From Symbiodinium natans (lineage: Eukaryota > Sar > Dinophyceae > Suessiales > Symbiodiniaceae): a stretch of 64,000 nucleotides of DNA. Under the pieces are notes generated by a model. The model was not told where the DNA came from, did not search any database, and saw only the letters and a list, made by a program, of their open reading frames with translations. Shown here one piece after another: positions 56,069-64,000 of this stretch (the stretch's first letter is position 1; each line of letters begins with the position of its first letter). Location of the stretch: assembly GCA_905221605.1 (NCBI GenBank), contig CAJNDS010000551.1, positions 51,240-115,239 on the forward strand, read 5' to 3'. Position numbers and translations under genes: made by a program.

Positions 56069-56419
56069 AGGAGATGCGGCCCTGCACCCTAAACCCTAAA
56101 CCCTAAACCCTAAACCCCAAAGCCCCCTACACCCCAGAGACCCCTCACGCAGCTGACGGCTTAGGACTTCGGCCTCCGCTCGGGCTGAGCTTGCACGCCA
56201 GGCCGAGAGATTCATTGGGTTTAGGGTTTAGGGTTTAGGGTTTAGGGTTTCGGGTTTCGGGTTTAGGGTTTAGGGTTCAGGGTTTAGGGTTTCGGGTTAT
56301 GCCTCCCAACCAGAGTGACAGAGTGTTGGATACTTGGTTACTTGCTTTGGAGGAAGGATGCCTGCTTTCACAGCAGCGATCTGGCAAAGTGAAGCTGCAG
56401 AGCTCAGCAGCCAACTGAC

Positions 56420-56526
56420 CTATTGTTTGCTTAAGAACCCCCCAAAGAATAACCAGATTCTTCCCTATAAAAGTAATAAGGGGATTATGAGTCTTGCTGT
56501 TTTGGGGGGGTTCTTAAGCAAATAGT
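56420..56526. mobile_element. Inverted-repeat element, family D, with 6-bp target duplication
   Basis: The left end CTATTGTTTGCTTAAGAACC and right end GGGTTCTTAAGCAAATAGT are near-perfect complements. ACTGAC flanks it at 56414-56419 and 56527-56532. It ends 17 bases before the ATG of the DHHC gene, so it may lie in the 5' leader or promoter of that gene. Confidence 0.9.
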
Positions 56527-56543
56527 ACTGACGTTCCCTCGTC

Positions 56544-57464
56544 ATGGCGCCTCGGAGGGCCGGCAGGTCTCGCCAGGTGTGTCTCTGCTTGCTGATGGCA
56601 GGGCTCGCCAGCATCTACTGTGGCATGCACGTGTACCCACAGGCACGATCAGGATCGGGGAAGCACCAGATGAGAGTCTTCGTGACATTGAGCACGATGT
56701 TCCTGATGTGCCTGCTGCGCACGGCGTACAAGCTCCCTGGGACGGTGCCGCAGAGTTTCAAAGCTGGAGAAAGTCGTGGGGAACTTCCGGTCCACACACG
56801 TGAGGCGAAGAAGACCGGCGATGTCAGGAAGTGCAAATGGTGTGGGACGCTGAAACCAGACAGGTGCCACCATTGCAGGGCGTGTGGAGCATGCATTCTG
56901 AAAATGGACCATCATTGCCCCTGGATCCGTTCTTGTGTCGGCTTCTACAACTACAAGTATTTCCTCCAGGTCCTCCTCTATGCAACCACCCTTTGTATAT
57001 TCATGTCCTGGACCATGGGAAAGTCCACAATGCGATTGATGAGCGGGTCGGCTCCGTTGTGGCTCAAAGCTGTCATGTGCTTCGGGGAGGTGCTCTTGAT
57101 TCTCTTGAGCATTGCTCTTGCGCTCTTTGCATCCTTTCATCTTAGGTGTGTGTACCACGGCCAAACAACCCTAGAGTTCTGCGAGAAGCTGCGACGTAGC
57201 ACGAGGCCCTGGAACCCTGACATGTACAACCTGGGGCCTTGGCAGAACTTCAAGGCCGTGTTTGGGCCCAACCCACTTCTTTGGCTTATCCCCTTCGGGC
57301 GACCCGAAGGTGATGGCTTGTCGTTTCCGGGTTGTGTCCATGAGGAACACGCCTCCCAGGCCGCGAAGGTTGATGGCGGCATCTCAAGCAAGGTGGGATT
57401 GCTGTCTCCGGTACGGCGCCGTCCGCCTGCCAACAAAGATGTCTTATGCAGTGATCAGATGTGA
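56544..57464 (+). CDS. DHHC-type protein S-palmitoyltransferase
   Basis: DHHC enzymes attach palmitate to cysteines of target proteins at cell membranes. This 306-residue protein has two N-terminal membrane segments (about residues 10-30 and 46-70). The Cys-rich domain follows at about residues 95-140 (KCKWCGTLKPDRCHHC, then CILKMDHHCPW), with DHHC as the catalytic motif. Two further membrane segments lie at about 147-165 and 175-205. The TTxE motif is present as TTLE after the last one. NCVG, usual after DHHCPW, is SCVG here. Unlike every other gene in the window it is a single uninterrupted reading frame. ATG 56544 is the first in-frame start; short extra N-terminal exons cannot be excluded. 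Opposite-strand open frames (56649-57164 and others) are shadows. Confidence 0.95.
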   Translation: MAPRRAGRSRQVCLCLLMAGLASIYCGMHVYPQARSGSGKHQMRVFVTLSTMFLMCLLRTAYKLPGTVPQSFKAGESRGELPVHTREAKKTGDVRKCKWCGTLKPDRCHHCRACGACILKMDHHCPWIRSCVGFYNYKYFLQVLLYATTLCIFMSWTMGKSTMRLMSGSAPLWLKAVMCFGEVLLILLSIALALFASFHLRCVYHGQTTLEFCEKLRRSTRPWNPDMYNLGPWQNFKAVFGPNPLLWLIPFGRPEGDGLSFPGCVHEEHASQAAKVDGGISSKVGLLSPVRRRPPANKDVLCSDQM

Positions 57465-57856
57465 TCAGATGTGAGCAGCTGTGCAAGCGGTGACGGGACC
57501 TGTGGCTCAACGGCCATGTTGATGAGACTGCAATGCAAATGCCACGGAAAAGTCTACGCAGTGCTGCACTTTCAGCTGCTCTGAAATGCACTGCATCCTC
57601 TTGGGCCTTCTAGGTAGAATACCGACCCAGACCCCTGGAAGGATCCAAAATGTAGAACCCCCTAAAGGATACCCTATTACTACCATTGGGCAACTTTTGA
57701 GGAACCCTTAAGAGGATCTACCTTTTGCATTCTCCCAGGGGTTTGGGGAACATGGCGAGCTTGTTCTGGGTGGATGACAGCTTCAAAGCGGCTGCCACAT
57801 AAGTCAGAGCCGCGAAGCGCAGGTGCTTCAGGGACTGGAAGCAAAGTGGCCTGGCT

Positions 57857-57988
57857 TAATATAGGGGTCGGAATAATTACTAGTCATGTTACCTTAGGGT
57901 GCCTTTATAACTACTAATGGTATTCCCTTAGGGGCCCTTTATAATTACAACATAATAACCCCCAAAACCCTATTCTGCCCCTGTATTG
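57857..57988. mobile_element. Short dispersed element, family A
   Basis: Starts TAATATAGGGGTCGGAATAA and ends TATTCTGCCCCTGTATTGCA. It contains an internal partial duplication of TACTA(G/A)T...TTACCTTAGGG/ATTCCCTTAGGGG. Confidence 0.8.
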
Positions 57989-58031
57989 CAGGGTGGGGAT
58001 GTGTCCTTGAGCCCTAAACCGTGAACCCTGA

Positions 58032-58125
58032 ACAGCACTTGAAGGTTCATGGATACTAAAAAGTAGGGTCGTACGTATCCTATTCAAGGAGATGAACCAC
58101 AATTGCCCTCCTTGTCCAGTACTTG
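58032..58125. mobile_element. Inverted-repeat element, family C (degraded)
   Basis: Starts ACTTGAAGGTTCATGGATAC; the right end AGATGAACCACAATTGCC is degraded. Confidence 0.55.
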
Positions 58126-58654
58126 GGTTGGCACCCCTACAGGGCTCAAAGAAGAGGCTGGGTCAGCGGTCAAGGGTTCGCCATGCAGCCCCTTTGCAGC
58201 CCTTCAGGAAATGCCTTTGTTCCTTTGAGGGTTTAGGGTTTATTTAGTGTGCATGTACCCCGCACCCTAAAGAAGGGGCTGTAGCAATAAAAGCACGGGC
58301 CATGCCCGCCATGCCCGTACAGACTCCGAAGCGTGAGCTGGCTCTCGTTAGCCAACCCAAAACCCTAAACCTGAAAAAATATCTGAACGTTTGCCAGACC
58401 TTGACATGATAGAACGCCAACCTGGCAACCAAGGGATTCCGCATTGAGCGGCTTGGTCGCAGCTTTCTTTGGGTCTGGGTTTAGGGTTACACAGCTTGAG
58501 GGTTTTAGGGTTGAGGGTTTTGCAGACCAAGATGACAGAAAAGGCAAGCAGTAGAGCGAATGGCTTGGGAGAGACATGTGTGTGAGATCACAGGCAATGA
58601 TGCCATTGACAGCTCATCTGCTTTGGCAGCTGGCTCAGTTTCCCTGCGTGGGGG

Positions 58655-58742
58655 TTTCCGAAAGTAGGGTCTTTTTCATGGGGGAGTCTTACTCTTTGGG
58701 GGGCAAAAAAAGGGTCCCCTATGTTCGTAAACCCCCGTGTGT
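58655..58742. repeat. Dispersed element, family F
   Basis: AGTAGGGTCTTTTTCATGGG then AGGGTCCCCTATGTTCGTAA and ACCCCCGTGTG, shared with 25725-25825. Confidence 0.6.
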
Positions 58743-59524
58743 TTCATTCATGTCAGCACAGACAAGGCTCCTCTGCAGCGGATACCGGCTTGGAGCATTC
58801 AATTTTCTGAACGTGGAACCCCGCCTTCCCCGGCAATGTCAGACCCAAATCTTGCATCGTGTCATGATCTGGGGATTCCGACAATTGAGGGGGCTACCCT
58901 TTTTTCTGGCGTTCACAGAGGAAGGATATGTCCATATTCTAGGGGTACAGTGAAAGGACCACTACTCTCGGAAATACCCATCGTGAGGGCCTTCATCCCA
59001 AGGCTGGGTCTGGACTGCAGGCGGCCACGGCAAGCACCGCAGGCTTTCCCGGATTTAGGATTTAGGGTTTAGGGTTTAGGGTTCAGGGTTCAGGGTTCAG
59101 CGTTTAGGGTTTAGGGTTTAGAGTTTGAAAATGGTGTAGCCCGTATTTACCCCAAAGCCCTAACTGTAGGAAACTATCAGATTGCGCTGTGGGCCTTGGT
59201 CGTGTGCTTTAACCCAGGGTTTAGGGTGTAGAATTAGGGTTTTGATTCGGGTTTAGGGTTACTCATTTGATGGAGGTTAGGCTCGGGGTCAGTAGGGTTT
59301 ACGGACCGCTACGGACACCTGAATTCGGCACATGCATGCTCTTGCTGGGACACGACAGGACATGAAGACTAGACGAAGCCCTTCGTGCAGCCCTAAAGAG
59401 GTTAAATCGGAAAAAGGGCCCAAATCTGCATAGCACCCTACAGAACACACAGCAATTGAAATTTCTTAGGGCTCCTAAATCCACCCCAGCAAACCCCCTT
59501 AAGCCCTAAACCCTAAACCCTAAA

Positions 59525-59568
59525 CCCCAAGTTCCCCAAGTTCCCCAAGTTCCCCAAGTTCCCCAAAC
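59525..59568. repeat. 10-bp tandem repeat (AAGTTCCCC)
   Basis: Four copies of AAGTTCCCC directly before the exon candidate at 59573. Confidence 0.9.
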
Positions 59569-59689
59569 CACAACAAGGGCGAAGCGGAACTCCCCCTCGT
59601 GGGCTTCGTCGCGGCCTGTCGCGGGCGGGAGCATCGCTTGTCGCACTGGCCGGCACTGGGCTGAGTGTGCCGCATCCAGTAGTAGAGGA

Positions 59690-59822
59690 GGTAACCTTTA
59701 ATCTTTTTGGGGAAATATAATCCTCTTATCCCCCAGGTTGCTGGAAACTTTAATCTTTTGGGGTAATATAACCCCCTTATAATCCCAAAGGTTAACCTTT
59801 AGTTCCCCCCCAGGTTACTGGA
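59690..59822. repeat. Degenerate tandem/inverted repeat (TAACCTTTAATCTTTTTGGGG)
   Basis: CTTTAATCTTTTTGGGG, CTTTAATCTTTTGGGGT and a third copy AACCTTTAGTTCCCCCC share CCCCCAGGTT(G/A)CTGG spacers. Confidence 0.75.
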
Positions 59823-60958
59823 CAACTATGACATGTGGCAGATATGGCCATACGAGCTTAGGATAGGGTTGAGGAAACTCATGGCCTCTTCTTTGTTGTG
59901 CGTTTTTCTCCCCGGTGGCATCAGCGTTGGCCGTTGAAGTTTGCAGAGCCATTACGCCCCAAGCCCAAAAACCACCCAAAAAACTTCAAAGCACCGAAAA
60001 CCCGAAAGCCCTCAAACCCTCCGAAGCTGTGTCTCCCAGGCCTTGCAGCAACTTCCTCCACGTCGTTCAGTAGCTCGACCTTCCTTCCCCAAGGCTGCCG
60101 GGACACAACTGAGGCGAAGGTTGATGGCAGAACACCATTCCCATGTTGAGGGGTTAGGGCCTATCGGCATTTAGGAGTTTCGCCGTCGGCTTAGGGTCGA
60201 TGGCTGTAGGGTTCAGGTGTTAGGGGTTTCGTGGTGCTAGGGTGCAGTTTTTTTGGGGGGTGGTTCCGGTTTGCACCATGCTCATCACCCACCTCCGCGC
60301 CTGCTGCCAGGATGGCGGTGTATTTCAAGCCCACCCTTGTCTCAAAAGAGACCTGTTGGGGCCTCGGCCGAGGCTCCATGTACCATCATGCCTGCTGCAG
60401 GGCAAGAGTCCTCGTTCGGAAACGGTCCTTGCAGATGAGCTGCTCAAAGCACACGGCAAGCGTTGGGATCTTCACGATTGTGCTTGAGGACATTTCTCGT
60501 GACATTGACCCACAACCACACACTAGTCAGTATATAAGTACCTTTTCTCAAAGCATGTTGGTTGGGATTGCCGGGTGTCCTTGTTCCTGTCTTTAATGAT
60601 TAGGTTCCCTTGCAAGTACGTTTGAGCAAGCATGCGCCCCAGATTCCCAGCTCAACAACCCCCGTCCCCAGCCCCTAAGCCCTTATCCTCAACCCCTAAA
60701 CCTTGTGGAGCCTAGTGGTATAAATCTGGGGACCTTCTCCTAGCGAACCCTAAAACCCTGAACCCTTAACCTTAAACCCTAAACCCCAGACCCTAAACCC
60801 TAACCCTGAACCCTTAACCTTAAACCCTAAACCCCAAACCCCAAACCCCAAACCCCAAACCCTAAACCCCAAACCCCTCTAAACCCTAAACCCTAAGCTG
60901 CTCGCCATGGCCCTGCCACGAAGACCTCTATGTCTCTACTTTAGCCAGGCAGGGGCTG

Positions 60959-61085
60959 GGTTAGGGTTTAGGGTTTAGGGTTTAGGGTTTAGGGTTTAGG
61001 GTTTAGGGTTTAGGGTTTAGGGTTTAGGGTTTAGGGTTTAGGGTTTAGGGTTTAGGGTTTAGGGTTTAGGGTTTAGGGTTTTAGG
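60959..61085 (+). repeat. Telomere-type array (TTTAGGG)
   Basis: About 18 perfect units, preceded by CCCTAAA/CCCCAAA units at 60750-60895 (divergent pair). Confidence 0.97.
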
Positions 61086-61357
61086 GACCGGGTTAGGAGA
61101 CATCGGTGCAGGGGCGTTGAGACTGCGAGGGCACAGTATCAGGTGGGTCCAGTGATTGAGGGTAGTCTGATACTGGTGAATTACAGTAAACTCCAGAAAG
61201 TTGGAACATGGTTTACGGATGATTCGAGCTGGGATTCCCTTTGGTATACCTTTTGGGGTATGGGGATAAGGATGTTCAAACTTGCCGTAAGCTATCTGGC
61301 TCTTGCTCATCTACTCCGACCTTGGCAGTTACCCTTTCAGACAACTTCTCCCTGCAG

Positions 61358-64000
61358 AATCCTCGGCAGCTGATGCTCGAAGTTGAGAGTGCATACACTT
61401 CTCGACATGGGCCTGGAGCAGTACCGTCTGTTCCTGCCAGGATGGGGCTGGGCTGTGCAATAGGCTTTAAGTTTAGGGTTTAAGGTTTAGGGTTTAGGGT
61501 GGGAGCACCTCAATCGCCAAATACCAGATGTGCGCTTCGTTGAGTTGTGGCCAGACTCTCTGGGCACCTTAAATCTTGGGTACCGGAATTCAAACAACTT
61601 TTAGTTTTTTTGGAGGAGGGGAGGGGGATGCGTCCGAAAATCGGCCCCCTACTTGAGGAATTGTCTTGGAGCTGTATCCCTCATCGCATCGCAAGGACGG
61701 CAAAGACCGCACCCCCCTTCATGCTCCTGGTCTCCCATGGCGCATCATGTTCGGCGCTGAGCTTTCTAAACCCTACACCCTAAAACCCCTAAAACCCCAA
61801 ACCCTACACCCTAAACCCCGAACCCTAAACCCTAAACCCTCTGAGCTTGCTGGTTCGTAGTAGGGAAAGAAGGAGCTAGGTACCCGATATCATTCTACAG
61901 AGGGTAGCATACCCCCTCATGCTAAGAACCCGTATGTGTAAGCCCGAACCCACAAGGCCGGGATAAACAAAAGCTGATTGTGGCTCCAAGCGCACCGGAA
62001 TGGTGAATTGACTTCAGCCCCTCTGCTTGCCAACATACTATTCTGAACCCACTAAGCCCTAAACCGTAAACCCTAAACACTATAAACCCAACACCTCTCC
62101 GGTCTCTCTTACCTGGCTACTCCCGGCCTGGCCTGTCCTGTCCTGATTGCATATCTTCTGACCTTACCAGCCAAAAGGTAAAAGGGAAAACTTGGGGCCC
62201 AAACATGTTCACCCCGAACCCGCCCAAAAAGTTCCGACGTAAGTGCCACAAACGAGCATAAACTGAATCTGATGTCGATACCCGCCCCGTACACAAAGCC
62301 CGTACTTGTTGCTAGCCCTTCAACAACCTTGCCCCTTTCCGTGACCTTGGTTTTATTCAGAACCCCCCCCTTCTCCCCCTTGGTAACCTAAACCCCAAAC
62401 AAACCCCAAACCCTAAACCCCAAACCCTAAACCCTAAACCCTAAACCCCTAACCCTAGGTGACAGCTTTCCCGTGGTCGCGCATGCCTTCCAACAAGTCG
62501 CAGCTCACGGAGTGTCGCCGACCGTCCTCCTCCTGGGTACCAACCACAGGCGGAAGGTGTCAAAAGGGGGCTGCGGGGTTTTAAAGGGATTAGGGGCTTA
62601 AGGGCTTCGGGTGTTTTAAACGTTGAAACCTGAACCTCCCTAAACCCTAAACCCCCACAAACCTTCGAAAATTTGTCGCAGCTTCTCACCACCACGCGTC
62701 CTTGCAGAGGTGCATCGGAGAGCGCATCGCGCTGAGCCGCTGCCCATGGCGGACGCCACTGGGAACCCTGGAAGTGGATGGTGAGTTGCTGAGCAAGTTC
62801 GTTTCCTTGGGGCGGCTTGGGTTAGAAAGCCAGACCCCGTTGTCAAGAACTAAGCCCTAAACCCTAAACCCTAAACCCTAAACCCTAAACCCTAAACCCT
62901 AAACCCTAAACCCTAAACCCTAAACCCTAAACCCACATCCATGATCATCCATGGTCATGCCGAAGCCTGCATCTGGCATCCCATGGCAAGGTACCCCGTT
63001 GATGAGAGAGGTCATGCTCAAGAGCACAGCATTGAGAACCAGCTGCCCTTCCTACAGCACCTGGCGCCCAAAGACACTCGGATCAAGTTGTTGCTGACAT
63101 GGTCTGTGCTTTTGATGCTTTTTGATGTTCTCTTCTCTGCGTTCCCGTTGTCGTCCTGAACGGAAGATAAAGCAATTCTCTTCGGCGCGTGTCCACCCCC
63201 AAACCCTCATTGCCACAGATTGGTCACATGGTCGCAAGTTCCAAGAGGCTTCTGACGGTTTAGGGTTCAGGGTTTAGGGTTTAGGGGTTAGGGGGTTAGG
63301 GTTTAGGGCTTAATTCACTTGCAAGACTCTGCAAGGTACGGATTGTGCCCATTGGCTTGTCGCAACTGACACTTGCCGAAGCCGAGAAACTGGCTAGCGA
63401 TATGGTGGCAATCATACAGCGTGCGGGTCTTACTGCCCCATGGAATAGTAGCACTGCTGGGTTGCTCGTAGGTAACCCCTTGTGTTGCCGTTTTGTAATG
63501 GAGGCGAAAACGTGTTGGTCGTTGCAACGACTGACTACCTCCACGCTGGGGAGGGATACTATGACCAGCCTCCTCGCGGAATGCATCTGCACGAGTTTAT
63601 TCGCAAGCGTGATGCACCAGTACTGGAAGCTATCCAGCAGTGCTCGACTGAAGAGCTTATCCGTGCATCTGGACAGACGGGTATGTAGCTTGTCTTGGAA
63701 TCAGGGATACCGGGGATAACGCTTGACAGCTTCATTGGGACAGTTTCAGGAAGCCGACGCATTCCTGCGAGCCGAGGTGCGGATTGTGGCCAGCAGTTGT
63801 GATTCTCACATGCGCCAAGCTGATGCGCTTTACAAACTGTCAACTTCTCAAATATGCCGTGAGTGGTGAGATCTTCCCAGCTGCGGGGTGCACAGGCTTT
63901 GCAAGTTGGGTTCTGGGACCACATGAGCCGCAGCATCATGCTGCGTGCACCAGCACGGATCGGCCAGAAAAGGCATGCACATTTCCATGTTCGCAAGAAA
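61358..64000 (+). CDS. Memo-family protein, multi-exon, runs to the window end
   Basis: Memo proteins (MEMO1 in animals; related to extradiol dioxygenases) are found in all domains; in animals they have redox and cell-migration roles. Exons: 61358 to about 61425 (NPRQLMLEVESAYTSRHGP, tentative first exon), 62459-62549 (FPVVAHAFQQVAAHG, TVLLLGTNHR), 62710 to about 62800 (IALSRCPWRTPLGTLEVDG), about 62992-63100 (GHAQEHSIENQLPFLQHL), 63336-63426 (VRIVPIGLSQLTLAEAEKLA), 63504 to about 63683 (ENVLVVATTDYLHAGEGYY, EFIRKRDAPVLEAIQQ) and 63777-63865 (CGLWPAVVILTCAKLM, LLKYAVSGE). The blocks LLGTNH, PLGTLEVD, EHSIE-QLPF, VP-IGLS, TTDYLHAG and CG occur in family order, including the conserved His, Asp/His and Cys positions. 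The segment with PHAGY was not found. The end of the protein probably lies just past 63865 or beyond the window. Confidence 0.9.
61857..61928. repeat. Short element, family B (degraded)
   Basis: Starts GTAGTAGGGAAAGAAGGAGC and contains TACCCGATATCATTCTA; the right end is poor. It lies in a probable Memo intron. Confidence 0.5.
62851..62935 (-). repeat. Telomere-type array (CCCTAAA)
   Basis: About 12 perfect units in a Memo intron. Confidence 0.97.

Larger units (their letters stand above)
53000..56415. other. Repeat-rich stretch with exon candidates
   Basis: Candidates: 53800-53888 (KMTLADQALQQTPSGSAPC, CLQELTELLQR), 54000-54118 (FAMTKLSAGRDKASPKVATS) and 55140-55213 (AARTMNDRYGSQSGTKISQL, then stop). 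No family was recognised. Also present are family A (54218-54292) and C (55946-56066) copies, a degenerate repeat of the type TCCTTAATAGGGATTATAGT (53315-53450), and telomere-type arrays at 55213-55335 and 56219-56300. Confidence 0.3.
57465..61357. other. Stretch with few exon candidates
   Basis: Candidates: 59573-59655 (GEAELPLVGFVAACRGRE, GC donor) and 60419-60488 (ETVLADELLKAHGKRWDLHD). Overlapping open frames at 58576-59072 lie partly in repeat family F and are doubtful. Other contents are listed separately. Confidence 0.3.

Noticed and set aside
56615-57591. Minus-strand and other-frame open frames over the DHHC gene.
   Set aside because: Shadows of the DHHC coding sequence.
58576-59072. 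Two overlapping open frames of 111-125 codons.
   Set aside because: They run into repeat family F and show no domain; kept only as doubtful.

Overview
The window looks like nuclear DNA of a dinoflagellate, probably of the Symbiodiniaceae/Suessiales type, although the species cannot be named from sequence alone. Four things point there. All recognisable genes lie on the + strand, as in dinoflagellate unidirectional gene arrays. Genes are split into many tiny exons. Introns use GC and GA donors as often as GT, and acceptors are almost always AG followed by G. Long stretches between exons are filled with heptamer telomere-type repeats (TTTAGGG / CCCTAAA), homopolymer G tracts and short inverted-repeat elements. 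No prokaryotic operons, rRNA, tRNA or CRISPR were found.

Layout. 1-0.75 kb: a foldback sequence and the last exon of an unidentified protein with a C/H-rich motif. 2.48-3.39 kb: a 913-bp inverted-repeat element with a TA target duplication. 4.05-8.39 kb: the FAD-binding half of a DASH-type cryptochrome/photolyase, at least 11 exons. 10.76-17.3 kb: a coiled-coil protein resembling cilia-associated CFAP157, about 18 exons. 17.3-22.9 kb: repeats and a few possible exons, including a large inverted array at 21.6-21.9 kb. 22.96-29.76 kb: uroporphyrinogen-III C-methyltransferase (siroheme pathway), at least 16 exons, some only about 14-22 nt. 30-34 kb: unidentified possible exons. 34.17-35.90 kb: class I fructose-bisphosphate aldolase copy 1. 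36.77-39.74 kb: 6-phosphogluconolactonase. 39.97-43.95 kb: aldolase copy 2. 44-50.5 kb: mostly repeats. 50.5-53 kb: exons of a zinc-binding protein. 56.54-57.46 kb: an uninterrupted DHHC palmitoyltransferase gene. 61.4 kb to the end: a Memo-family protein, running to or past the window end.

The most interesting signal is how introns seem to be born here. In the cryptochrome gene a 40-bp piece of coding sequence is present twice, on either side of 27 bp of telomere-type repeat; the two copies supply the GA donor and the AG|G acceptor of the intron. In aldolase copy 2 a 101-bp inverted-repeat element flanked by a 6-bp duplication (GAAGGC) forms an intron absent from aldolase copy 1; the duplication again supplies both splice sites. 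The two nearly identical aldolase genes share only two intron positions and differ at six. At least six short inverted-repeat families are scattered through the window, several inside introns.

The genes have no common pathway apart from carbon metabolism in the middle (two aldolases flanking 6-phosphogluconolactonase). Exon boundaries given here were worked out by eye from protein-family similarity, reading phase and the AG|G rule, and need transcript confirmation.
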